DNA from: Bacteroidota bacterium
GTDB taxonomy: Bacteria > Bacteroidota > Bacteroidia > Cytophagales > Cyclobacteriaceae
Length of the DNA: 22,963 bases
NCBI GenBank assembly: GCA_023393375.1
Contig: JAEWLI010000041.1
Span: forward strand, 1-22,963
Reading direction: 5' to 3'
Shown: positions 1 to 7,258 of the stretch, piece by piece
How positions within the stretch are numbered: the first letter of the stretch is position 1
Layout of the letters: every line of letters starts with the position of its first letter
Notes under the pieces: generated by a model
Seen by the model: only the letters and a program-made list of their open reading frames with translations
What the model was told of the DNA's origin: nothing
The model's database searches: none
Position numbers and translations under genes: made by a program

Positions 1-1588
1 CTTCACGCATTCCCAATAATTTCAGGCTTTCGTTTTGCGCGATACGTTTGGTAGGAATGCCTGTCATCATACCAATTACTTCAGCTACACTTTCTTCATC
101 TACAGTGTATCTTTTGGTACGGGTTTCTTCTTCCCATTTCTTTTTAGCAGCTTCCAGTTGATCAAGTAGCTTCTTCTCTTTATCTCTCAACTGGGCAGCT
201 TCTTCGTATTTCTGGCTTTTTACAACCCTGTTCTTTTCCTTCTTAATGTTTTCAATTGACTCTTCCAGTTTAACTATATTTTCCGGAACGTGAATGTTGT
301 TAATGTGAACACGAGCACCAGCTTCATCAAGTACATCAATGGCTTTATCAGGTAAAAATCTGTCGCTAATGTACCTGTCAGACATCTTTACACAAGCATC
401 AATTGCTTCTTGTGTATAAATCACATGGTGGTGATCTTCATACTTTTCTTTGATGTTGTTCAGAATGACCATGGTTTCTTCTGGCGTAGTAGCGTCAATC
501 ATTACTACCTGAAACCTTCTGGCTAATGCACCATCCTTTTCAATATATTGGCGATATTCATCCAGTGTAGTAGCTCCTATACATTGGATTTCTCCCCTGG
601 ACAATGCAGGTTTAAACATGTTGGAAGCATCCAAAGATCCGGAAGCTCCCCCTGCACCCACAATGGTATGTAATTCATCAATAAACAGAATGACTTCCGG
701 TGATTTTTCCAGTTCGTTCATCACCGCTTTCATTCTTTCTTCAAATTGGCCGCGATATTTTGTACCTGCTACCAATGATGCAAGGTCGAGGGTGACTACT
801 CTTTTGCCGAACAGAACCCGTGAAACTTTCTTTTGAACGATTTTCAGTGCAAGACCCTCAGCAATAGCTGTTTTACCCACACCTGGTTCGCCAATTAAAA
901 TAGGATTGTTTTTCTTTCTTCGGCTAAGTATTTGCGCTACTCGTTCAATTTCTTTTTCCCGGCCAACTATCGGATCCAAACGGCCATCTTCTGCAAATTT
1001 TGTCAGGTCCCTGCCAAAATTGTCCAATACAGGTGTCCGGGATTTTTCAGCTCCTTTCGAAGAAGAAGATTCCCTGCCTGATGAACCACTGCTGAATATT
1101 CTGGATGAGTCTTCATCCGGATCGTCGGTATCCGAAGAACCCATCGGATGATCTGTCTGGTATTCTAAAAGTTCCTTCACTACATCGTAATTGATATCAA
1201 ATTTTTCCAATATTTGGGTGGCTATGTTGTCTTCATCCCTAAGGATCGACAGCAACAAATGCTCGGTTCCAATCAATTGACTTTTGAATATCTTTGCTTC
1301 CAGGTAAGTGATCTTTAATACCTTTTCAGATTGTCGTGTCAATGGAATATTGGCAAGGTTCTTTACGTTATTGGTAGCAGTACCTTTAGTGGCTTGTTCT
1401 ACAGATAATCTCAGTTCTTCCAGAGAAACTCCCAGCTTCTTCAACAAGCTTATTGCTACGCCTTCCCCCTCTCTGATCATCCCTAAAAGCAGGTGTTCTG
1501 TGCCAATATAGTCATGCCCCAAACGCAAGGCTTCCTCCCGGCTCAATGAGATTACTTCTTTTACTCTATTTGAGAATTTTGCCTCCAT
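1..1588 (-). CDS. clpC: ATP-dependent Clp protease ATP-binding subunit ClpC (N-terminal 529 residues, runs off the left edge)
   Basis: Hsp100/Clp AAA+ unfoldase that feeds substrates to ClpP in the cytoplasm. From the ATG at 1588 the reading begins MEAKFSNRVKEVI and shows two Clp N-terminal repeats, each with the wording IGTEHLLL (about residues 1-145). A Ser/Asp/Glu-rich linker follows. The first AAA+ domain has Walker A GEPGVGKT at residues 233-240 (bases 869-892) and Walker B LFIDEL at 301-306 (bases 671-688). A UVR-like middle coil (KYEEAAQLRDKEKKLLDQL, about 456-475) marks ClpC rather than ClpB. The second AAA+ domain and the ClpP-binding loop lie outside the window. There is no sign of frame damage. 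It is preceded by its own candidate promoter, so it is probably monocistronic. Family assignment is certain; full length cannot be judged. Confidence 0.96.
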   Translation of the reverse strand, partial: MEAKFSNRVKEVISLSREEALRLGHDYIGTEHLLLGMIREGEGVAISLLKKLGVSLEELRLSVEQATKGTATNNVKNLANIPLTRQSEKVLKITYLEAKIFKSQLIGTEHLLLSILRDEDNIATQILEKFDINYDVVKELLEYQTDHPMGSSDTDDPDEDSSRIFSSGSSGRESSSSKGAEKSRTPVLDNFGRDLTKFAEDGRLDPIVGREKEIERVAQILSRRKKNNPILIGEPGVGKTAIAEGLALKIVQKKVSRVLFGKRVVTLDLASLVAGTKYRGQFEERMKAVMNELEKSPEVILFIDELHTIVGAGGASGSLDASNMFKPALSRGEIQCIGATTLDEYRQYIEKDGALARRFQVVMIDATTPEETMVILNNIKEKYEDHHHVIYTQEAIDACVKMSDRYISDRFLPDKAIDVLDEAGARVHINNIHVPENIVKLEESIENIKKEKNRVVKSQKYEEAAQLRDKEKKLLDQLEAAKKKWEEETRTKRYTVDEESVAEVIGMMTGIPTKRIAQNESLKLLGMRE

Positions 1589-1612
1589 ATTTAAGCAATT
1601 AATTGATATGTG

Positions 1613-1644
1613 TAAAAATAATTTTTATCTCGTAATATAACCAA
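1613..1644 (-). promoter_or_regulatory. Candidate clpC promoter (Bacteroidetes type)
   Basis: Read on the minus strand there is TTG (1642-1644), a 21-base spacer and TATTTTTA (1613-1620), one base from the Bacteroidetes -7 consensus TAnnTTTG. It lies 24 bases before the clpC start. The TTG-to-TAnnTTT spacing equals that of the candidate promoter of the sensor gene at 20080. A perfect 16-base inverted repeat (ATGAAT-N4-ATTCAT, 1651-1666) sits just upstream and could be an operator. No CIRCE or CtsR box is seen. Confidence 0.35.
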
Positions 1645-1708
1645 TTTTTCATGAATTTATATTCATATTTGGAAATCAATTATAAAACGTATTAACAATT
1701 GCGATTGT

Positions 1709-2347
1709 TCAGTTTGATGTGATTGAATTATTTAATATTGATTTACTATTTGTTCCTTCACAAAACAGAAGATCTACAATGCTCAGGTTTGGGACAAACT
1801 CTTTGCCAAAAACCTGATAATATGACGCCGGGCAATATAATTTATTGTCCGAATAGTTTTTTTTCGGTGTGATCAGCCCTCTGGCATCAAAAATGTTCTG
1901 ATCAATTTTTTTTTGATACTGACCAGAAAATCCAATTTCTTTTTTTACTCCCAACAGTTTCAGACATAATGTCAGTAATTGATAATTAAACTCGAACAAG
2001 TATTTGGGGCGTTTTATGAAAATATTTTCAAAAAAAGGGGCATAATATTCAAAGAATGGAGCCTTGCCATAAGCTGAACAGATCGATCGCCAATGTTCAA
2101 CCGACCATTTTTGGGTATAATTTATTTTCACATCTTTTATTAGAATTTTAGGGTCAGTCTTTTGTATCGGTATTGATAATGTCTGAATTTTATTAGCACC
2201 AAGAATGGTGCATCTATTTCTGTAAGATTGCTTCTGATAATGTTCATGAGCTTCGATCGTCACCACCCCGGCTGATATGATTGCAGCAAAAAACTCCAGC
2301 GAAGGAAGATAATGTAAGTCGATCAGTATGTCTTTTCTTTCACCCAT
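1709..2347 (-). CDS. WbqC-like family protein
   Basis: The sequence after the chosen start, MGERKDILIDLHYLPSLEFF, is the typical opening of WbqC-like proteins (Pfam WbqC). Members occur in polysaccharide and O-antigen gene clusters and as single genes in Bacteroidetes; the reaction is not established. Internal wording that fits the family is EAHEHYQKQSYRNRC (about 35-50) followed by LSIPI and the stretch around YTQKWSVEHWRSI. Length from this start is 212 residues, normal for the family. The frame is open upstream to a TTG at 2380, but an exact -7 promoter element overlaps that region, so the ATG at 2347 is preferred. The gene is divergent from the acyltransferase gene. No signal peptide or membrane segment is seen. 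Confidence 0.85.
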   Translation of the reverse strand: MGERKDILIDLHYLPSLEFFAAIISAGVVTIEAHEHYQKQSYRNRCTILGANKIQTLSIPIQKTDPKILIKDVKINYTQKWSVEHWRSICSAYGKAPFFEYYAPFFENIFIKRPKYLFEFNYQLLTLCLKLLGVKKEIGFSGQYQKKIDQNIFDARGLITPKKNYSDNKLYCPASYYQVFGKEFVPNLSIVDLLFCEGTNSKSILNNSITSN

Positions 2348-2377
2348 AGTTATACAATAATTCCTTTCATTAGTTCC

Positions 2378-2385
2378 CAAAAATA
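2378..2385 (-). promoter_or_regulatory. Candidate -7 element of the WbqC-like gene
   Basis: On the minus strand the bases read TATTTTTG, an exact match to TAnnTTTG. It lies 30 bases before the ATG at 2347, leaving a short leader. It overlaps the upstream TTG start candidate at 2380, which argues that translation begins at 2347. I see no clear TTG at -33. Confidence 0.45.
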
Positions 2386-2431
2386 GTAATTTCTTTATTT
2401 TTACATTCTCATTATTATAAAAGCTCAGTTC

Positions 2432-3307
2432 ATGTTTTTATTAAAACTTATTTCAAGGCTGCCTTTAAGCGTGTTGTACAGGTTGGCCGATTTTCTGTAT
2501 TTTATCTCTTGCTATGTGGTCAGGTATAGAAAAAAGGTGGTATTGAACAACCTTAGGGGCGCGTTCCCTGAAAAAAGTGAAAAAGAAATTCAAAAGATCG
2601 CGAAAGGTTTTTATAAAAACTTTGCCGATATTGTGGCAGAGATCATTAAAGGATTTACCATTTCCGAAAAAGAATTGAAAAAGAGGATCATCCCGACAAA
2701 TCTTCATATCGCCGACAGGTATTTTGATCAGCAGGTCTCTTTTATAGCAATGGTGTCGCATATGTGTAACTGGGAATGGATCGGACTGGGTTGCTCCGTT
2801 TATTTACGTGCTAAAATGGTAGTGATTTACAAAAAGCAATCCAACAAAAAGATCGATAAATTCATGAGAGAAGTGAGGTCGGTTTTCGGTGCTTTGCCTG
2901 TAGATAAAAACCATGTGCTGAAACAATTGGTAAAGATGAGAAATACCGTTTCGGGCATAGGTGTTATTGCTGATCAGAGTCCGGCCAGAAGTGAAAACCG
3001 CTATTGGCGAAATTTTTTAAACCAAGAAACGGCTTTTTTTACGGGTGGTGAAAAGATGGCCAGAAAGTTTAAGTATCCGGTAGTATACATCAATATGAGG
3101 CGGATTAAAAGAGGATACTATGAATTATTCTTTGATGAAATTGCCGAACCTCCATTTGATGGTGAGGAAAATTATATCCTGGCAAATTTTGCAGAAAAAC
3201 TTGAGCAAGATATTCGCCGGAACCCTTCTGATTGGTTATGGTCGCATAAGCGGTGGAAATTTAAGAAACCGTCAGATATTGATTCAAATCCCCTTTCCCT
3301 TCCCTGA
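2432..3307 (+). CDS. Lysophospholipid / lipid A acyltransferase family protein (LpxL/HtrB-like)
   Basis: Bacterial lipid A acyltransferase family (LpxL/HtrB/LpxM superfamily), acting at the inner face of the inner membrane to transfer a fatty acyl chain onto lipid A or a related lipid. There is one N-terminal hydrophobic segment (about residues 10-31) followed by the family wording VVLNNLRGAFPEKSEKEI (about 36-53). The catalytic H-x4-E motif is HMCNWE, with His110 and Glu115. DQSP and FFTGGEKMARK, which form the acceptor-binding region, and the C-terminal SDWLWSHKRWK block are present. Length is 291 residues, as usual. The last 47 bases overlap the convergent YciO-like gene. The exact lipid acceptor cannot be read from the sequence; ornithine-lipid-type substrates are possible in Bacteroidetes. 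Confidence 0.9.
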   Translation: MFLLKLISRLPLSVLYRLADFLYFISCYVVRYRKKVVLNNLRGAFPEKSEKEIQKIAKGFYKNFADIVAEIIKGFTISEKELKKRIIPTNLHIADRYFDQQVSFIAMVSHMCNWEWIGLGCSVYLRAKMVVIYKKQSNKKIDKFMREVRSVFGALPVDKNHVLKQLVKMRNTVSGIGVIADQSPARSENRYWRNFLNQETAFFTGGEKMARKFKYPVVYINMRRIKRGYYELFFDEIAEPPFDGEENYILANFAEKLEQDIRRNPSDWLWSHKRWKFKKPSDIDSNPLSLP

Positions 3308-3899
3308 TAACTTCCCATGAATCTGAAGTACAATCAATCACTGTAGAAGGAGAATTGTCGCCATAACCACCATCAATTACAGCATCTACAGTTTCACTGA
3401 ATTTTTCATAGATCAGCTCGGGGTCTGTAGTATATTCAATCAGTGTGTCATCATCTTTAATAGAGGTGGTGATAATGGGATTTCCCAGTTCCTTTACAAT
3501 TTGACGGGGAATATTGTTGTCAGGAACCCGTATGCCTACCGTTTTTTTGTTCGATTGGAAAATTTTAGGTACATTACTTCCTGCTTTCAGAACAAATGTG
3601 AATGGTCCGGGCAGGGTTTTTTTCATGAGTTTGAATACCGGTGTGTTGATATTACGGGCATAAGTGGCGATATCGCTAAGGTCGTAACATATAAAAGAAA
3701 GGTGTGTTTTCTTCGGATTGATACCTTTTAACCTACAAAGTCGTTCGATGGCTTTTGGATTAAAAATATCACATCCCAGACCATAAACCGTATCAGTAGG
3801 ATATATGATGATTCCACCATTTCTCAGAATTTCTACGATCCTGAGAATTTTTTTTTCTTCAGGATTTTCTTCATACAGTTTAATAAAATCAGCTGCCAT
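3261..3899 (-). CDS. L-threonylcarbamoyladenylate synthase-family protein, YciO-like
   Basis: YrdC/Sua5 superfamily protein of 212 residues. TsaC/Sua5 members make threonylcarbamoyl-AMP for the t6A37 modification of tRNA; the paralogous YciO branch is related but of less certain role. The nucleotide-binding opening GGIIIYPTDTVYGLGCD lies at about residues 28-44. Further on, LSFICYDLSDIA, LMKKTLPGPFTFVLK, KTVGIRVPDNNI and the closing VIREGKGD agree closely with what I recall of E. coli YciO, more than with TsaC. There is no C-terminal Sua5 domain. The start ATG at 3899 is clear. The end is convergent with, and overlaps, the acyltransferase gene by 47 bases. Family is certain; TsaC versus YciO subgroup is my reading from memory. 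Confidence 0.9.
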   Translation of the reverse strand: MAADFIKLYEENPEEKKILRIVEILRNGGIIIYPTDTVYGLGCDIFNPKAIERLCRLKGINPKKTHLSFICYDLSDIATYARNINTPVFKLMKKTLPGPFTFVLKAGSNVPKIFQSNKKTVGIRVPDNNIPRQIVKELGNPIITTSIKDDDTLIEYTTDPELIYEKFSETVDAVIDGGYGDNSPSTVIDCTSDSWEVIREGKGDLNQYLTVS

Positions 3900-3971
3900 G
3901 ATTTTTGGTTTTCGAACTATTATCTTGAGTTACCGTTTTCCGATTTAGAAATATTTTAGAATTATTGTAAA

Positions 3972-3993
3972 ATTGCACAATTAATGTGGCAAT
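3972..3993. repeat. Imperfect inverted repeat between yciO-like and mltG
   Basis: ATTGCACA and TGTGGCAAT face each other across five bases, with a one-base bulge. It lies in the 183-base divergent spacer, about 73 bases from the yciO-like start and 90 bases from the mltG start, so it could be an operator or just chance in AT-rich DNA. Confidence 0.25.
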
Positions 3994-4082
3994 ATCCATG
4001 ATAATAAATCTGTTTTTATTAACTAATGTTTATATTCCGTTTATTCTGGCATGGACCAGATCGTAATGAACTTTAAAAATTG

Positions 4083-5120
4083 ATGATGAGAGGCCGGAAA
4101 ATACTGATTATCGGTATAGTAATTTTTAGTGTGTTGCTTACAACTTTTGGGTTTTATGCGTATCAAACGGTGTATTCTCCCAATGTACTGGTGAATAAAG
4201 ATCCGAGTTTTATTTATATTCCTACCGGAGCTACTTTTAGTCAGGTGCAGGATTTATTGTATGAAGGTGATATCGTTCAAGATATTGTTTCTTTTAGCTT
4301 TTTGAGTAAATTGATGAAATACGACCAATTGGTAAAACCAGGTAGGTATAAAATGGAAACTAATATGTCGAACCGGGAAGCAATTACATTGCTCAGGTCT
4401 GGCAATCAAACACCTGTTGACATCACATTTAATAATGTTCGGACAATAAATGATCTTGCTGAAAAGATTACAGACCAGATTGAAATTTCGTCAGAGGAAT
4501 TTTTAAGTCTAATTAATGATAACCAAATCCAGGAAGAATATGGATTTGATCAGTACACCATAAAGTGTATGTTTCTTCCCAATACTTATGAAGTATACTG
4601 GACGATAAAGGCAAAAGATTTATTGGACAGAATGAAAAAAGAGTATGATCAGTTTTGGAATGCAGAACGTCTGGAAAAAGCACAGCAGTTGCGGTTAACG
4701 CCAGTAGAAGTGATGATATTAGCATCTATCGTCGAATCCGAATCCAGCAAATATGATGAAGCACCAATAATTGCCGGTTTATATATCAACAGGTTGAAAA
4801 GGGGAATGCTTTTACAAGCAGATCCAACATTGAAATATGCGGCTGGAGATTTTACACTTCGACGGATTCTCAATAAACATAAGGAAATCGACTCTCCTTA
4901 TAATACATATAAATATGCCGGATTGCCTCCGGGGCCAATCAGCCTGCCTCACATCCGGATTATTGATGCCACCTTAAACTATGCACAGCATAATTTTTTA
5001 TATATGGTTGCGAAGGAAGATTTTTCAGGCTATCATCATTTTACTACCAATTTGAATGAACATATGAGGTATGCTCGAAAATATCAACAGGCATTGAATG
5101 CTGCCAGGTTATTTAAATGA
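4083..5120 (+). CDS. mltG: Endolytic transglycosylase MltG (YceG-like)
   Basis: Inner-membrane-anchored lytic transglycosylase that cuts nascent peptidoglycan strands and is thought to terminate glycan elongation. There is one N-terminal membrane segment (about residues 6-26). A LysM-like region (IPTGATFSQVQDLLYEG) follows, then the YceG catalytic domain. The signature ASIVESES contains the catalytic Glu (bases 4734-4736, residue 218 from this start). Downstream GLYINRLKRGMLLQADPTL and YNTYKYAGLPPGPI match the family. Length is about 345 residues, as expected. A TTG at 4080 and a second ATG at 4086 are in frame; ATG 4083 is chosen because ATG is preferred and nothing else decides. The gene stands alone, convergent with the DUF421 gene (43 bases between stop codons). 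Confidence 0.95.
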   Translation: MMRGRKILIIGIVIFSVLLTTFGFYAYQTVYSPNVLVNKDPSFIYIPTGATFSQVQDLLYEGDIVQDIVSFSFLSKLMKYDQLVKPGRYKMETNMSNREAITLLRSGNQTPVDITFNNVRTINDLAEKITDQIEISSEEFLSLINDNQIQEEYGFDQYTIKCMFLPNTYEVYWTIKAKDLLDRMKKEYDQFWNAERLEKAQQLRLTPVEVMILASIVESESSKYDEAPIIAGLYINRLKRGMLLQADPTLKYAAGDFTLRRILNKHKEIDSPYNTYKYAGLPPGPISLPHIRIIDATLNYAQHNFLYMVAKEDFSGYHHFTTNLNEHMRYARKYQQALNAARLFK

Positions 5121-5163
5121 TGGTTGGGTGGATCCCGGGTTTATCGGGGTGATCATAAGTTTA

Positions 5164-5685
5164 CTACCTGTTGAAATTGGTTACATCACTCATGGTTTCT
5201 GTTTTATTCCCGATTTTAGGTATCACTGTAATATCACCGGTAGTTTCTAATACAATAATATCAATTTGGCTCAGATCTGTGATCCCTTTTTTTCTAGCAG
5301 ACATATAAATTTCTTCGATCGTAATTCTTTCCTGTTTCAATATGTCACTATCAAGTACGCCTTTATATAATAATAGTGTTGGTTTACTGGTGACCAATTT
5401 TTTTATGGATTTTATCCTGACAGAAAGCCATGTAAAAAGAAATTGAAGAAAAATAAGAATAAAAAAAGCCAGTACACCATCTGCAAGGGCTACATTTTTA
5501 TTGAGTGCTACAGAGGCTAAAGTTGATCCCAGTGCAATGGTAACAATAAAATCAAAAGCATTCATTTTTGATAATGTCCGTTTTCCGGAAATCCGGAGCA
5601 TAAAGATCATGGCCAGGTAAGCCATAATGGTAACTACAAATGTCCTGATAATGCTTTCCCATGAATCAAAAAATATATTTTCCAT
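5164..5685 (-). CDS. DUF421 domain-containing membrane protein (YetF-like)
   Basis: A 173-residue inner-membrane protein. About three hydrophobic segments fill residues 13-85. The family signature LRISGKRTLSKMNAFDFIVTIALGS lies at about residues 30-54 and is broken here only to place it: the key wording is GKRTLSKMNAFDF followed by a hydrophobic TIALGS helix. The C-terminal half is the small alpha/beta DUF421 domain with SKPTLLLYKG and LKQERITIEEIYMSARKKG. YetF-type proteins have roles connected to spore or stress membrane physiology in Bacillus, but the molecular function is unknown. A weak -7-like TATCTTTA on the minus strand (5711-5718) lies 25 bases before the start, and an imperfect palindrome (5735-5752) lies just upstream. 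It is convergent with mltG. Confidence 0.88.
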   Translation of the reverse strand: MENIFFDSWESIIRTFVVTIMAYLAMIFMLRISGKRTLSKMNAFDFIVTIALGSTLASVALNKNVALADGVLAFFILIFLQFLFTWLSVRIKSIKKLVTSKPTLLLYKGVLDSDILKQERITIEEIYMSARKKGITDLSQIDIIVLETTGDITVIPKIGNKTETMSDVTNFNR

Positions 5686-5734
5686 ATAATGAAATGATAG
5701 AAAGATTAAATAAAGATATTACTTAAGTAGATCG

Positions 5735-5752
5735 GCATTGTTTAAATAATGC
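5735..5752. repeat. 18-base imperfect palindrome upstream of the DUF421 gene
   Basis: GCATTGTTTAAATAATGC is symmetric except for one base pair of positions around a TTTAAA centre, and is further bracketed by CGG and CCG. It lies 50 bases before the DUF421 start and 17 bases upstream of a -7-like TATCTTTA. Size and position fit a dimeric repressor operator. Confidence 0.35.
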
Positions 5753-5971
5753 TCTCCGACAGTGAAATGGGACTGGCAATAACTGGTCGAATATAAAACT
5801 TTTGAACTCCTTAAAGTATTCAAATATATGTTTTTATGTCTTTTTTTCTAAACTTATGTCTCTGAGTTTCAGTCCTTTTAAGATTGGTTTTGGTAATACT
5901 CTAGTTATTTATGATTTGTTGGCATAAGCTTTGAGTAGTATAAAACATTACAGATTGTTCACCAAACTTCA

Positions 5972-6520
5972 ATGATTATGAAACTTTTAATTTACCTGTT
6001 CATCTTTAGCTCCATTTTCTTTTCTTGTAGCGATCCTGTTGAAGGACCTCGTGGACCTCAAGGCCCCCAAGGCCCTCCAGGTTATGATGGAGTTGATGGT
6101 GAAAATGCTTACACATTTGAGTATACTGTGGATTTTGTAGCTCCTGATTATGAAGTATTTATTGATCTTCCAGACAACTTCACCATGTATGAAGATGAAG
6201 TGATACAGGCATATTTACTCTGGGAAGTGAAGGATGATTTAGATGTCTGGCGGGCATTGCCACAGTCGATATTAACCAATAATGGTCTGTTTCAATATAA
6301 CTACGATTTCACTACCGTGGATGTGAAGCTATTTCTGGATGCTGAATTTCCGATCTCCAATATGGGTTCTGCATATATGCTGAATCAGGTTATTCGCATC
6401 GTGGTCATTCCTGCCAAATTCTTTAACAATCCTGAGGTGAATCTGGATTTCTCGGATTATAATGCTGTAGAAAAATATTTTAATATTCAAGATATATCTG
6501 TTGACAGGCAGATAAGATAG
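5972..6520 (+). CDS. Small lipoprotein with collagen-like Gly-X-Y triplets
   Basis: The N-terminus is a lipoprotein signal peptide with lipobox FFSC, so Cys19 is the predicted lipid attachment site. Immediately after comes a run of seven uninterrupted Gly-X-Y triplets (residues 25-45: GPR GPQ GPQ GPP GYD GVD GEN). The remaining 137 residues are acidic, Tyr/Phe/Asp-rich and predicted mostly beta, with no family I recognise. Similar short collagen stubs next to a lipobox are common in Bacteroidetes lipoproteins of unknown function. It likely sits on the outer membrane; seven triplets are few for a stable triple helix without help. Starts at 5972 or 5978 (both ATG) are possible; 5978 would give MKLLIYLF. 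The gene is alone and followed by a strong terminator. Confidence 0.85.
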   Translation: MIMKLLIYLFIFSSIFFSCSDPVEGPRGPQGPQGPPGYDGVDGENAYTFEYTVDFVAPDYEVFIDLPDNFTMYEDEVIQAYLLWEVKDDLDVWRALPQSILTNNGLFQYNYDFTTVDVKLFLDAEFPISNMGSAYMLNQVIRIVVIPAKFFNNPEVNLDFSDYNAVEKYFNIQDISVDRQIR

Positions 6521-6550
6521 TCGTTTGTTTTTGAGGTGTTGTTTTTAATG

Positions 6551-6582
6551 AAAGGGATTGGTTTCAAACCGGTCCCTTTTTT
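6551..6582 (+). terminator. Rho-independent terminator of the collagen-like lipoprotein gene
   Basis: AAAGGGATTGGTT and AACCGGTCCCTTT pair with two G-U wobbles, loop TCA to TTCAA, followed by a run of six T. It begins 30 bases after the stop codon. Confidence 0.85.
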
Positions 6583-6733
6583 GGTTCGATCCTAATTGCA
6601 ACTCCCCAATTTATAAATTTAGTTTCTACAAATCATTAAGTTATGCAGTCTTCAATAATTGCTGTTTATATTTCCATTGAATTTCTTCAGTATTCTTGTG
6701 TATCCCTTGGATGCAATCTTTTATTATAGAAAG

Positions 6734-6786
6734 ATTACATGGTTTCATTAAAGATTAACCAGATCATCGGTAAAACTCCATGTAAT
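6734..6786 (+). repeat. Perfect 9-base inverted repeat with nested inner hairpin in the thioesterase leader
   Basis: ATTACATGG (6734-6742) and CCATGTAAT (6778-6786) are perfect partners 35 bases apart. Inside, TTAACC and GGTAAA can nearly pair (five of six). The element ends 58 bases before the thioesterase ATG, so it could be a structured leader or an operator. Apart from the lipoprotein terminator and this repeat, I see nothing in the 324-base gap 6521-6844. Confidence 0.35.
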
Positions 6787-6844
6787 TATTTATTATTATA
6801 AAACTTTTACAATAATATTGCTTTTCGTTTTTGATAAATTAAAG

Positions 6845-7258
6845 ATGTTTACTGCTGAAACCAATATTAGAGTAAGGTATGCCGAAACGGATCAGATGGG
6901 GGTGGTGTATTATGGGAATTATGCAACTTATTATGAAGTGGCCCGTGTAGAAGCTTTACGGCAAATTGGATTGACCTATAAAGGTTTGGAAAAAGAAGGT
7001 ATATTGATGCCGGTAGTCGAGTTGAAGACCAAGTATATCCGACCAGCTAAATATGATGATCTATTAACTGTCAAAACTTACATTCATGCCTTGCCAGAAA
7101 GCAGAATCATTTTTAATTATGAAGTGTTTAATGAAGCAGAAGTGCTAATAAACACTGGTGAAACCACGTTGGTATTTATAGACAAGACAAATGGTCGTCC
7201 GTGTCATGCACCGCGTGAAGTGGCGAATTTACTGAAACCTTATTTTAATGAAGAATAA
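6845..7258 (+). CDS. Acyl-CoA thioesterase, YbgC/FadM type (hotdog fold)
   Basis: A 137-residue 4HBT-family hotdog enzyme that hydrolyses acyl-CoA thioesters in the cytoplasm. The signature YAETDQMGVVYYGNYATYYE (about residues 11-30) holds the catalytic Asp (in ETDQMG) of the YbgC/FadM group. VARVEALRQIG and the later VELKTKYIRPAKYDD also fit. The frame is open upstream to 6818, but the family starts a few residues before the first strand, so the ATG at 6845 (MFTAETNIRVRY) is chosen. The stop overlaps the start of the BrkB/YihY gene by 11 bases, so the two are a translationally coupled pair. Substrate chain length cannot be read; a link to the Tol-Pal gene cluster, as in proteobacteria, is not seen here. 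Confidence 0.92.
   Translation: MFTAETNIRVRYAETDQMGVVYYGNYATYYEVARVEALRQIGLTYKGLEKEGILMPVVELKTKYIRPAKYDDLLTVKTYIHALPESRIIFNYEVFNEAEVLINTGETTLVFIDKTNGRPCHAPREVANLLKPYFNEE

Noticed and set aside
5121..5163. Possible terminator between mltG and the DUF421 gene (GATCCCGGG and CGGGGTGATC)
   Set aside because: The arms pair only over a few bases and no T-tract follows; too weak to list.
6643..6729. 28-codon frame starting at an ATG between the lipoprotein and thioesterase genes
   Set aside because: It has no family words, no start context and overlaps AT-rich spacer sequence; its length is expected by chance.
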